A DNA stretch of 64,000 nucleotides, taken from assembly GCF_005845215.1 (NCBI RefSeq), contig NZ_SPHO01000007.1:186001-250000 (forward strand). The letters are read 5' to 3'. Under the pieces are notes generated by a model that saw only the letters and a list, made by a program, of their open reading frames with translations, had not been told where the DNA came from and made no database searches. Both the position numbers and the translations under genes were made by a program. Positions 34,560 through 42,813 of this stretch are shown here, piece after piece (within the stretch, counting starts at the first letter, position 1; each line of letters opens with the position of its first letter). Origin of the DNA: Clostridium sp. 1001271st1 H5. Lineage in GTDB: Bacteria; Bacillota; Clostridia; Lachnospirales; Lachnospiraceae.

Positions 34560-36380
34560 TTATTGTACCTGCCAGCGGTACATCTGCAATTCAATGGCCT
34601 CACAGACCTCATGAAGCTGTCCCGTCATCCTGTTTCTCTGGCGGATAAAATCCGTCTGGGACATCAGGTAGCGGTCCTCAGGCGTATTGTCCCTGTGCAC
34701 CCCCAGCAGGGAAGAAAACACTGCGTAAGGTTCATGCTCCACTGCATAGTCATGTCCGTAGGGACTGGAATATGTATATTTTAAGCGCACCAGCTCTCCC
34801 GCTGTCCGGATGAGTATGGCGTCCGCATCCTGCTGCGGATATGCCCGGACTGCATCAGACAATTTCTTTACAGCTTCCTGTGTTCTGGCAATGGCAGCCT
34901 GCACCGGCGCCACGTCGAAATCCGGATCCAGTTCTCTGCCGAATGCATCAAAATAAGCCTGCATTTCATCCATAAAACCTTCCATGTCTATGGGAAGGGG
35001 CGTTTCCATGGCATAGCGGAGCACCAGCTTTGCCGCTATCTCACAGTCCCGCGCCAGCACATCATCCCCAATCTTGTCCAGGGTATCCTCCTTTGTGTGC
35101 CACCAGTAAAATGGGCCGCCCACCCCAAAGGCAGCCGGCATGGCAGCCGGCCTTAAGATATCGCCGGTCTTTCCAGGCTGCGGCGTGGTCCCGTCATCCA
35201 TGTAGAACTGGGGCGCAATGGAAACCGGGGTCATGGTTCCCCAGAAGGTCTGGTCGCTGGAACGGTCCAGGGCCCTGTAGGGAAGAGGCTTGCGGCTGTT
35301 GTAAGGCGCAAGGAATTCATCATTAAACGCCTCTCCCTCCATTCCGGTCATATCAAAACGGACTGCATTGCTTCCCATACAGCCGCAGATGTCCATGTTG
35401 ATGTGGGCCACACAGTGCTTCCTCAAATATTCATAGTGATGGTCGCAGAACCAGGTGGAGCCGGAGTAGCGTCCGTCCGAATGGCCGGACCACCAGGCAA
35501 CCACCACGGTACGGTTCAGCTTTTCCTGGAACTTCTTAAGTGCCCTGGCTGTCTCCAGCATCAGAACATTGGCCGCGCCATTGTCCGTCATGCCCTCATA
35601 CCAGGAATCGTAATGTCCGCTGAGAAGCACGAAGCTTTCACTCTTACCGGGAATCGTTGCCACCGGCATGCTGGACCTTACGATGCGGTTGTCCATGGCC
35701 ACGTCCATCTGCACGGTCACAGCTGTATTTCCAGCCGTATTTTCATCTGTACTTCCAGCTGTATTTCCTGTCATCCCAATCAGCTTCAGGCCGTCCTGTC
35801 CCAATATCTGCACATAGGGAAGATAGGGATACAAATCCCTGTCGCGGCTTCCAGGCATTCCCCACACACCACCCATGGTGTCGTGATGGTGGATGTCCTT
35901 GGGCCATATGGCGATGATGCCCAGGGCTCCTGCCCTTGCAGCTTCATAATAAAAGGGAAAGCTGATATCATAGGTCAGGACAATCTTTCCCTTAAACGCA
36001 CTGAACCGTTTTTCCTGTTCCACGCCGGTCAGCGGGCCTTTGTCGCACATCCAATCCCAGACCAGCTCACCCTCAAGCCCATGGGCTTCGCCGCTGTACA
36101 CAGCCGCAATGGCCTCCACGGTGAAATCAAGCTCTCCCGGTTTCTTTACACGAACAGAAGCCTGTACAGGCAGGCTTCTCATAAGCTCATAATAATGCCT
36201 TTCATACCCGATTCCCGCTGCTTTAAGCTCCTGAACCAGGTAATCCACGGCTGCTTCCCCGGCCTCTGAACCGGAGTATCTCTCCAATCTGCTGAAAACC
36301 TCAGCATCCTCCTTCATCCTGCCAAGATTCAGTTCCCGCAGGATTTCTTCTTCCATTTCTGCCCAGCTGTCCATATTCAT
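34560..36380 (-). CDS. M28-family aminopeptidase
   Basis: A 606-residue dizinc peptidase. A PA-type protease-associated domain is inserted (about 85-200; GKIVLTYDISFPFYYEAARAGALGIIAI). The M28 core has LLSGHYDSWYEGMTDNGAAN (zinc His and Asp, about 247-266), WWSGHSDGRYSGSTWF and HINMDICG. A Thr/Asn-rich repeat (TAGSTDENTAGNTAV) is inserted about residues 207-222. There is no clear signal peptide, so it is probably cytoplasmic and trims imported peptides. It heads the operon with the Dpp-type importer and has a strong promoter (36430-36458). Confidence 0.88.
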   Translation of the reverse strand: MNMDSWAEMEEEILRELNLGRMKEDAEVFSRLERYSGSEAGEAAVDYLVQELKAAGIGYERHYYELMRSLPVQASVRVKKPGELDFTVEAIAAVYSGEAHGLEGELVWDWMCDKGPLTGVEQEKRFSAFKGKIVLTYDISFPFYYEAARAGALGIIAIWPKDIHHHDTMGGVWGMPGSRDRDLYPYLPYVQILGQDGLKLIGMTGNTAGSTDENTAGNTAVTVQMDVAMDNRIVRSSMPVATIPGKSESFVLLSGHYDSWYEGMTDNGAANVLMLETARALKKFQEKLNRTVVVAWWSGHSDGRYSGSTWFCDHHYEYLRKHCVAHINMDICGCMGSNAVRFDMTGMEGEAFNDEFLAPYNSRKPLPYRALDRSSDQTFWGTMTPVSIAPQFYMDDGTTPQPGKTGDILRPAAMPAAFGVGGPFYWWHTKEDTLDKIGDDVLARDCEIAAKLVLRYAMETPLPIDMEGFMDEMQAYFDAFGRELDPDFDVAPVQAAIARTQEAVKKLSDAVRAYPQQDADAILIRTAGELVRLKYTYSSPYGHDYAVEHEPYAVFSSLLGVHRDNTPEDRYLMSQTDFIRQRNRMTGQLHEVCEAIELQMYRWQVQ

Positions 36381-36429
36381 TCCTTAACTTTCCATGATTA
36401 TAAAATTTTTGTAAAAACCACATTTTTTA

Positions 36430-36465
36430 ATTATAAATAGGCCCATTTACATAGTCAACCTATTT
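36430..36465 (-). promoter_or_regulatory. Strong sigma-A promoter with overlapping inverted repeat
   Basis: On the minus strand TTGACT (36453-36458), a 17-base spacer and a perfect TATAAT (36430-36435) drive the M28-dpp operon. AAATAGG (36435-36441) and CCTATTT (36459-36465) form an inverted repeat that brackets the spacer and both boxes, a plausible repressor site. Confidence 0.8.
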
Positions 36466-36549
36466 CGACAATTTTCCCCTGAATTTAGCGTTTTCTTTTG
36501 TGCAATTTTACCCCCACCTGTATGGATATTACCAGGGAAACAGGGGAAA

Positions 36550-36597
36550 CAAAAAAGCCTGATGCCATTGCTGGCAGCAAGCCCTGAAATCAGATTC
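36550..36597 (-). terminator. Terminator after the GyrI-like gene
   Basis: On the minus strand an outer CTGAT/ATCAG stem and an inner TTGCT/AGCAA stem lead into GCTTTTTTG. It separates the GyrI-like gene from the M28 promoter. Confidence 0.7.
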
Positions 36598-36613
36598 ATA
36601 TTCCAGCCCTTTT

Positions 36614-37072
36614 CTATCTGACGGCAATGTACAGATAACAATGGGCCTTTCCATCTTTTGTATATTCTGCGGGAACCGCGCTCTCATAATCCGCGGTAAA
36701 GCACCGGTCTATGGTCCCCTCCTTTTGCTGGGCCCACACTGATTCCCACGCCCTCCTGGTACATCTGCCGATGTCGCCGTTTTCATCCGCCTCATCATAT
36801 TTACGGTACTGTCCCATTTTCACCTTTTCTTCCATTTCCCCAAAAAACTCACTTGTGACAGCCATGACAGTCAGGTCATAGCTGCCTGTCTCATCACCGG
36901 CATAACCGCTGTACCTGGAAACAGGGGAAATGCCTGTCCGGAACTGATGCCCACTGTCAAACAGGATTGGCAGACGGCCATCCATGATATGGCTCCAGAG
37001 CTCATCAATGCACTCCATTCCCTCCTTCGAATTATCCGTCCGTATTGTTACTTCCTTTAAACTGTATGCCAT
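36614..37072 (-). CDS. GyrI-like small-molecule-binding (effector-binding) protein
   Basis: A 152-residue stand-alone effector-binding domain as found at the C-terminus of AraC/MerR regulators such as Rob and BmrR. Its pattern includes IDELWSHIMDGRLP near the start and YDLTVMAVTSEFF in the middle. DRCFTADYESAVPAEYTKDGKAHCYLYIAVR ends it with the conserved acidic residue in the ligand pocket. ATG 37072 has AAAGGA nine bases upstream. Free-standing members bind cationic drugs or inhibit gyrase, or hydrolyse small electrophiles. The role here is unknown. It is a single gene with its own terminator. Confidence 0.8.
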   Translation of the reverse strand: MAYSLKEVTIRTDNSKEGMECIDELWSHIMDGRLPILFDSGHQFRTGISPVSRYSGYAGDETGSYDLTVMAVTSEFFGEMEEKVKMGQYRKYDEADENGDIGRCTRRAWESVWAQQKEGTIDRCFTADYESAVPAEYTKDGKAHCYLYIAVR

Positions 37073-37178
37073 GGCGCCCATTCCTTTCCCATCTCCGCTG
37101 ATATCCTTCTGCCGCGGTTTATATTTCTGTTATGTTACCACACCAAACACGACAACAGTATGTCATATAAACTTCACC

Positions 37179-37814
37179 TTAGCTTATAAATGAATGGCTC
37201 ATAATATAAAATTCTTCCTGGCTCGGCAGGTGCTTTTTCTCCATTTTTTCCAGGGTGTCATCGTACTGCCGGGCTTCTTCCTCAGAGATTGCCATGACAG
37301 GACTGTCATGATACACCCAACGCCTGCCGTCCAGTACATCCGGCACCAGTTCCTTAACCATCATTGCCGCCGGATAGGTTCCGTTCTCCAGGCAGACATT
37401 AAACTTTTTACAGCTTTTGAACCCGCGGCTCACATAATTCATCGGACTTCCAAATATGACAATCACATCATACCCAAGGGATACCGCCTGTTTAAATGAA
37501 TGTTCCATAAGCATCTTCCCGTACCCCATTCTCTGGTATTCAGGTGCAACAGAAACAGGTCCGAAGGTTAGAATCTCTTTTTCCTCCCCGGCCTCATCCA
37601 CCAGCCTGGCCTTTGTATACATGATATTTCCAATTACCCGGTCATCCAGCTCAAGCACAAAATCCAGCTCCGGTATAAAATCCTCATGCCCGCGCATGAT
37701 ATGAACCAGATAATGTTCACTGCATCCGGGTACATACATATTGTAAAATGCTTTCCTGGTAATATCCTCAACCGCTTTATAGTCTGATTCCATTTCATTC
37801 CGTATCTTAATCAT
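37179..37814 (-). CDS. GNAT-family N-acetyltransferase
   Basis: A 211-residue acetyltransferase. The acetyl-CoA motif is VSVAPEYQRMGYGKMLMEHSFKQA (about 92-115), with the usual R/Q-x-x-G-x-G/A core. It is followed by YDVIVIFGSPMNYVSRGFKS. The closest pattern is the YhbS-like branch of GNAT enzymes, with substrate unknown. It starts 53 bases after the ACT-domain gene and is probably in the same transcript. Confidence 0.87.
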   Translation of the reverse strand: MIKIRNEMESDYKAVEDITRKAFYNMYVPGCSEHYLVHIMRGHEDFIPELDFVLELDDRVIGNIMYTKARLVDEAGEEKEILTFGPVSVAPEYQRMGYGKMLMEHSFKQAVSLGYDVIVIFGSPMNYVSRGFKSCKKFNVCLENGTYPAAMMVKELVPDVLDGRRWVYHDSPVMAISEEEARQYDDTLEKMEKKHLPSQEEFYIMSHSFIS

Positions 37815-37867
37815 GATAAATTACCTCGTTCAATTTCCAGCCGGTCCTGTCCCTCTTCGACGGGGCC

Positions 37868-38236
37868 TTACCTGGCAACACTATATCCGTGACGCTCCAG
37901 AAGTTCCAGCGCCTGTTCAAAATCATCCGCCTTCGTCATAACATAATCTGTATTATAGGTGGATACCACAAAAATCCCAATCTTATGTTCAGCCAAAATA
38001 GAGGATATCCCGGCCAGGATACCAATCAGGGAAAAATCCAGTTCTCCCTGAATCCGGAAAACCCGCCATCCGTCTTCCCTTGAAACCGTGTCCCCGGGAA
38101 TACTCTCAGTCCTGCATACCAGGGATATCTCCTCATCTGTCCTGCCCAGGAAATACAGGTCGTCCTCCATCCTGGCCTGTCCTATATTACTAAGCTTGCA
38201 GACTGAAAATGCTCCCTCTATCACCTTTATTTCCAT
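37868..38236 (-). CDS. ACT-domain protein
   Basis: A 122-residue protein of two ACT-like halves (COG3603-like). The second half, SLIGILAGISSILAEHKIGIFVVSTYNTDYVMTKADDFEQALELL, is a clear ACT domain with the loop that binds amino acids. It has no enzymatic domain, so it is a candidate amino-acid sensor. It lies upstream of a GNAT gene on the same strand. Confidence 0.82.
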   Translation of the reverse strand: MEIKVIEGAFSVCKLSNIGQARMEDDLYFLGRTDEEISLVCRTESIPGDTVSREDGWRVFRIQGELDFSLIGILAGISSILAEHKIGIFVVSTYNTDYVMTKADDFEQALELLERHGYSVAR

Positions 38237-38337
38237 GTTTCCGAATCTCCTTTTCCCTTTATATCCCTGTCAGGCATTTTTCCCGGCCCTCTTTCGCACG
38301 TATGGAAAATGGCTTAATATGAGCGGGAAGGGCCTGT

Positions 38338-39438
38338 TCATTTCTTTGTTCCATACTTTCCGGCCAGACGCTCCAGGGGTCTGACCGCCAGATGATCCAC
38401 CAGCATGGAACATGCCAGGGACAAGAAAAAGGTCACAGCCGTGGAGGCCAAGGTTCCCACTATATAATGGCGGGCCAGCATATTCTTTAACAATACCGGA
38501 TTCACATAGTAGCTGAGGATAAGGAAATGAATCAGGTAAATGGAAAAACTGTATCTGCTGATGAAGCTTCCCAGCTTTCCTGCCCATGCAGGTATCTTCC
38601 CGCCATAAAATTCAAACAGCAGGAATACGCCGGAACAGATGAATACCATGGCCGGTGATTTGTGCGGACTCTGGGGAACCCACCACGAAAGACCTATATC
38701 CGCAGCCACATCCATAGCCAATCCAAAGACTGCCAGAACCGCGAATACCGGAAACTGTTCCTTCCTGCATAAACGCTTAAGTCCGTATCCCAAAAGGAAA
38801 TAGTAGACCCACCCTGTATACAGCACAAACTGCGCCCATGGCTTCACATCCACCCCAAGAATTTCTCCTGCAACCTCCGCCGCGTGGATTCCCAGCATCA
38901 GAAACAGGAATATCTTCATTTCCCGGTCTGTCATGTTCTTAACCATCCTGGCCAGGAACGGTGCACATATATAAAAGGATACGATGGCATACATGAACCA
39001 CATATGGCCTGCCCTGGGAATCCCGGCTGTCAGCACCTGTCCCAGATATCGCCCTGCATGTTTCCAAAGTGGCAGGACCACCCTGTCCGCATGAACATTG
39101 TAACAATAGTAAATCAGGCCATAGACCAGAAACGGAATTCCCACTGTAATAAGACGCTTTCTGTAAAATTCCCCTATCCGCCCGGTTCCTCGTTCCAGCA
39201 AAAACATGCCGCTGAGCATAAAATAAATTCCCACAAAGGATAGCAGGAAGGGAGTCATGACACTGTTAAACCACCATTGTCGGGGGCTGGCCGTCTCCAC
39301 CGGCATGGCATGTACCATGATGATTGCCATGACTGAAACGGCCCGCAGGCAGTCATATCTTGGGTCCCTTGTTCTTAGGTCCCTTGTATTTGAATTGCAG
39401 CTCCCCGGATTCTCAGGAGCCTTTTCTGTCTGTCTCAT
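38338..39438 (-). CDS. Membrane acyltransferase (acyltransferase 3 family)
   Basis: A 366-residue protein with about ten hydrophobic helices. The N-terminal catalytic His is in VMAIIMVHAMP (about residue 43). The SRYSFSIYLIHFLILSYY motif lies near the C-terminus. Such enzymes O-acylate cell-surface sugars or peptidoglycan. The start at 39438 has AGAAGG upstream. The first 25 residues form a soluble Asn/Arg/Asp-rich tail with a short repeat (RDLRTRDPRYD). Confidence 0.88.
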   Translation of the reverse strand: MRQTEKAPENPGSCNSNTRDLRTRDPRYDCLRAVSVMAIIMVHAMPVETASPRQWWFNSVMTPFLLSFVGIYFMLSGMFLLERGTGRIGEFYRKRLITVGIPFLVYGLIYYCYNVHADRVVLPLWKHAGRYLGQVLTAGIPRAGHMWFMYAIVSFYICAPFLARMVKNMTDREMKIFLFLMLGIHAAEVAGEILGVDVKPWAQFVLYTGWVYYFLLGYGLKRLCRKEQFPVFAVLAVFGLAMDVAADIGLSWWVPQSPHKSPAMVFICSGVFLLFEFYGGKIPAWAGKLGSFISRYSFSIYLIHFLILSYYVNPVLLKNMLARHYIVGTLASTAVTFFLSLACSMLVDHLAVRPLERLAGKYGTKK

Positions 39439-39490
39439 ATGTAAAACCTTCTCTTCTGCCTTTTTCGTTTTCCCTTTTCTGCTGTGATAC

Positions 39491-40333
39491 CTATGATTCG
39501 GTACAAATCTGTCCGTCCAGGCAAAGCTCCATGCCTACCCCCACTTCCCCTATGTCCAAGGCATCCTTCATAGTCTCTATCATTCTTGCCTTTGCCTTCA
39601 GGGAAACACAGTGACAGGGGTAGATTCGTTTGACGCCGCAGCATTTCAGATAATCAATTGTGCGCTCCAGCCGCTCATCTGCATCAAAGAGGTGAAATCC
39701 TCCTATGATGCCGAGAATCCGCTGCCGGCCGCATACCTCCCTGGCATACCGGACTATGTTGCAGATACCGCTGTGGGAGCATCCTGTTATAATAAAAATG
39801 CCCTCCGTCCCTCTGTAAACCAGGGCGGAATCATCTCTCACATAGTCATCCTGCCATATCCCCTTTATCTTTGTACTTCCAATAGCCCGCCTCTTTTCAA
39901 AGTCCACTGTGTCCGGTATCTCCCCCAGGAACACAAGCCTGTCCGAGATGGCAAACGGTCTGTCACACGGCCTGTATCTGCAGATGGCAGCCATGTCTGC
40001 AGCAGAGTATGGCGCGCCGATGGATTCCCCGTCAAACACTTTTTCATCAAAACAGGCCGGGTGGGCAACGACCTCCATTCCCGACATATCCATCTGTTTG
40101 TTCAGGTACTTAAGCCCTCTTGTGTGGTCATTGTGGCCATGGGAAAACACCATATGGGTTACACGGCCAAGGTCAATTCCCAGGGCCTCTGCATTTTTAA
40201 GAAATACATCCGAATACCCGGCATCAAACAGCAGGCGGATGCCGTCACATTCAATATAATAACTGACTGCCGGCTCTCCCAGATAATACCGGTCTATGTA
40301 TGTATTATTATCAGCCAATACCCTTAATCTCAT
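39491..40333 (-). CDS. MBL-fold metallohydrolase
   Basis: A 280-residue metallo-beta-lactamase-fold protein. The metal motif is SHGHNDH (His65, His67, Asp69, His70). Further ligands are in ITGCSHSGICNI (about 183-194) and the final YPCHCVS. The pattern is that of the subfamily related to methanopterin-synthesis dihydropteridine enzymes (COG1237). These are common in anaerobes, and the actual substrate is uncertain. The gene ends 53 bases upstream of the acyltransferase start. Confidence 0.88.
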   Translation of the reverse strand: MRLRVLADNNTYIDRYYLGEPAVSYYIECDGIRLLFDAGYSDVFLKNAEALGIDLGRVTHMVFSHGHNDHTRGLKYLNKQMDMSGMEVVAHPACFDEKVFDGESIGAPYSAADMAAICRYRPCDRPFAISDRLVFLGEIPDTVDFEKRRAIGSTKIKGIWQDDYVRDDSALVYRGTEGIFIITGCSHSGICNIVRYAREVCGRQRILGIIGGFHLFDADERLERTIDYLKCCGVKRIYPCHCVSLKAKARMIETMKDALDIGEVGVGMELCLDGQICTES

Positions 40334-40470
40334 TGCAGCACCATCCTTCCAAAGGTAGTCTGATACTCTATTCTACCATAATCCCGTCCTGCCGTCCATG
40401 TTTCCATTCAGGTCCACGTTTCCGTTTGTGTCCGTATTTCCTTCTTACACTTCCTTTCCTTCTTCCCCCA

Positions 40471-41019
40471 TCACTCCCCATTTACCTGATTCCTTCTGTA
40501 AATATCCTGCCTATCACACTCGGACAACAGCCTTTCGACCAAAAAGGAAATCGCAAATACCACTGTCAGGTTGAGAACAAACCGGCAGGACGCAAACCTG
40601 ATTCCCAGGGCCGACATCTCAAAAAACAGCAGCGGAATCCGGATGCTCACGCTGGAGCACAGGAAAATCAATACATTGGAAATACGCCCTCCTTTTTTTA
40701 ACAGAAGGCCGGCAATGGGAAGCAGTGCATAAACAGGTACTGCTGTCAGCATTCCCAGCAATAGCGATATTCCCATCCCGGAGGGACCTGATTTCTCACC
40801 CATGATTTTTATCATTCTATCCTTTTCAATCCAGACATCCATCAGTCCCACACACAGAAATACCGGAACCAGATTCCAGATAAATTGTCCAAGGCCGGCA
40901 CCGGTATAGGCCATTATCTCCCCGGACCGTTCCGGTATCAGAATGAACACTGCCAGACAGACCGCTGCCATCACCTTCCAGGCTCCCTGTGTACCCGCTT
41001 TCTTCATCCGGTTCCTCAT
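40471..41019 (-). CDS. Half-size permease, YraQ/DUF318-like, second half
   Basis: A 182-residue membrane protein with about four helices. The segment GISLLLGMLTAVPVYALLPIAGLLLKKGGRISNVLIFLCSSVSIRIPLLFFEMSALGIRFASCRF aligns by eye with the corresponding segment of the upstream 161-residue protein. That segment reads GMLLASAAGAAALVPVLAVFPVVSELLKNGAGTAQMAVFISTLTTVGI. Full YraQ-like permeases (about 300 residues) contain both halves in one chain. The two small proteins therefore probably pair. The start overlaps the stop of the other half by four bases (ATGA). The transported compound is unknown. Confidence 0.75.
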   Translation of the reverse strand: MRNRMKKAGTQGAWKVMAAVCLAVFILIPERSGEIMAYTGAGLGQFIWNLVPVFLCVGLMDVWIEKDRMIKIMGEKSGPSGMGISLLLGMLTAVPVYALLPIAGLLLKKGGRISNVLIFLCSSVSIRIPLLFFEMSALGIRFASCRFVLNLTVVFAISFLVERLLSECDRQDIYRRNQVNGE

Positions 41020-41501
41020 ACTATCACCCCCAGCAGAAAAGATGTGGCAAATGCAAACAAAAAGAAGAACAGATTTCTCAGTATTGCTGCTTTGGCTCCC
41101 ATATATTTCACCTCCAGCGGAATGGTGATTATTCCTACTGTTGTCAATGTGGAAATGAATACTGCCATCTGTGCTGTACCCGCCCCATTTTTAAGCAGCT
41201 CCGATACCACCGGAAAAACAGCCAGAACCGGCACAAGGGCCGCTGCACCTGCAGCTGAGGCCAGAAGCATTCCCCGGATTCCCGACTCCGCTCCCACAAG
41301 AGTCTGAACCGCATCAGGCGGCAGAACCAGAAACCCGGTGCCTGTAATCAGCAGAATAGCCAAAAAATAGGGAAGTACCCCCATCATCATGAGTAACGCC
41401 TTTCTGACCGCCTTTTTTGTTTTTCCCCTGTCCCTCCTGAGAGAAACAACCATCAAACCTGCGGAAAGGCCGTAAAAAAATATGGTAAAACCTGTGTTCA
41501 T
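41016..41501 (-). CDS. Half-size permease, YraQ/DUF318-like, first half
   Basis: A 161-residue membrane protein with four helices. ATG 41501 is chosen for AAAGGAGG eight bases upstream; the frame runs open to 41564 without another ribosome site. It carries the repeat region GMLLASAAGAAALVPVLAVFPVVSELLKNGAGT. The ELLKNGAG motif corresponds to LLLKKGGR in its partner. The gene is divergent from a Crp/Fnr regulator gene, with a 97-base shared control region. Confidence 0.75.
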   Translation of the reverse strand: MNTGFTIFFYGLSAGLMVVSLRRDRGKTKKAVRKALLMMMGVLPYFLAILLITGTGFLVLPPDAVQTLVGAESGIRGMLLASAAGAAALVPVLAVFPVVSELLKNGAGTAQMAVFISTLTTVGIITIPLEVKYMGAKAAILRNLFFFLFAFATSFLLGVIV

Positions 41502-41527
41502 CCCTGATTCCTCCTTTATATGCCTTT

Positions 41528-41555
41528 TTGATTGCATGTATCTGTCGATTATAAT
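41528..41555 (+). promoter_or_regulatory. Probable promoter of the Crp/Fnr-type gene
   Basis: TTGATT (41528-41533), a 16-base spacer and TATAAT (41550-41555). The sequence around the -10 (ATTATAAT) is close to symmetric, so a minus-strand promoter for the permease pair may overlap it. Confidence 0.6.
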
Positions 41556-41598
41556 ACAATACAATCAGGAGGTAAGTTGCGCAGGCAACCAAATAACA

Positions 41599-42267
41599 AT
41601 GGAACAATACATTCAAACAATCAAAACAGCCAAACTTTTTGACGGTCTTTCCCAAAAGGATACATACCGTCTTCTGGCCTGCCTGAAAGCACAGCCGGTT
41701 GAATATGCCAGGGATACAGTTGTTGTGGAGGAAGGCTGTCCCGTAAAAAAGTTCGGCATTCTGCTGAGAGGCAGGGGAAGGTCATACAAAACAGATTCCC
41801 AGGGACACACCCTCACAGTCACGCTTTTAAAAGAGGGAAGTGAAATCGGCGTCATCCTGGCCGCCAGCCCAGGCCGCAAAAGCCCGGTGTCTGTTACCGT
41901 GAAGCAGAACAGCCTGGTCCTGTTCATACCCTATGACCGTCTCATAAACAATTGCACCAGAAACTGTATCTGCCACAGACAGCTTCTTAAAAACTTCATG
42001 GGAATTGTGGCTGAAAAAGGACTGGTGCTTCATGAACGGCTGGACTGCCTGCTCCGCCCCACTGCCCGGGATAAGATTCTGACCTATCTTAAGAAATTCT
42101 CTGATTCACAGACCGGTGTTCCGTTTACCATTCCTCTGGACCGAAACGCCATGGCTGAATATCTGAACATGGACCGCAGCGCCCTTTCCAGGGAGCTGTC
42201 CTGTATGAAAACAGACGGAATCATTGATTTTTACAAATCCACGTTCCGTCTGCTTAACCGATGCTAA
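41599..42267 (+). CDS. Crp/Fnr-family transcription regulator
   Basis: A 222-residue regulator. The cyclic-nucleotide-type sensor domain (about 5-120) is followed by a winged helix with IPLDRNAMAEYLNMDRSALSRELSCMKTDGII (about 170-203). Few Fnr-type N-terminal cysteines are present, so iron-sulfur oxygen sensing is not supported. The only plausible ATG (41599) stands 27 bases from AGGAGG. A small hairpin (GTTGC, GCAG, GCAAC at 41576-41589) lies between them and would shorten the gap to about 12 bases. The gene is divergent from the split permease and may control it. Confidence 0.87.
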   Translation: MEQYIQTIKTAKLFDGLSQKDTYRLLACLKAQPVEYARDTVVVEEGCPVKKFGILLRGRGRSYKTDSQGHTLTVTLLKEGSEIGVILAASPGRKSPVSVTVKQNSLVLFIPYDRLINNCTRNCICHRQLLKNFMGIVAEKGLVLHERLDCLLRPTARDKILTYLKKFSDSQTGVPFTIPLDRNAMAEYLNMDRSALSRELSCMKTDGIIDFYKSTFRLLNRC

Positions 42268-42333
42268 TTTAACTGACACACATCCGGATAATTGGCAGCA
42301 ACCTGCACTGCCGCAATAAGGCCGGTATCATGA

Positions 42334-42672
42334 CTACATATCCATGCCTGTCATGTACAGGGGAATCACATTGATAACCGGCTCTTCGTACGGATGGATG
42401 TTCTTTATGGCAGCCAGAGTTTCCTTTAGCCGCTCAGCCTTGCAGGTCACCTCTGCTTTCAGCTCCGGCTCCGTACTGATGCTGCCGCAGTTTCCAATAT
42501 ACGGTCTGCTTCCCTCTAACGGCCTCCAGCAGCCTGTCACCGGACTGTATGACATGCAGCTGTCATAATTTCCTATGTGGCCGGCATCCACATCCTGAAG
42601 CGCCTTTTGCAGTACCCCCAGATGTGTCTCCGGTATGAATATTTCCAATTTACAACAGGTAAATGACTCCAT
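42334..42672 (-). CDS. Small NIF3/YqfO C-terminal-domain-like protein
   Basis: A 112-residue protein. CKLEIFIPETHLGVLQKALQDVDAGHIGNYDSCMSYSPVTGCWRPLEGSRPYIG and the end AAIKNIHPYEEPVINVIPLY match the PII/CutA-like domain inserted in bacterial NIF3 (YqfO) proteins. In many Firmicutes and proteobacteria it occurs alone. It probably forms trimers and binds a small ligand or metal; the function is not settled. It is a single gene, followed by a 67-base gap to the Crp-like gene on the other strand. Confidence 0.82.
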   Translation of the reverse strand: MESFTCCKLEIFIPETHLGVLQKALQDVDAGHIGNYDSCMSYSPVTGCWRPLEGSRPYIGNCGSISTEPELKAEVTCKAERLKETLAAIKNIHPYEEPVINVIPLYMTGMDM

Positions 42673-42813
42673 GACATCCCGCCTTTCTCTGTCCTGATTT
42701 CCAGTTTGTTCTCATTGGCATTCTGTGAGCTGACTGGATATGGGGGTGGTTTGAATGTAAGTATACAGGAACCGGGTTGGATTTACAAGGTTCATCTGCC
42801 AGCTGCCCTCCTA

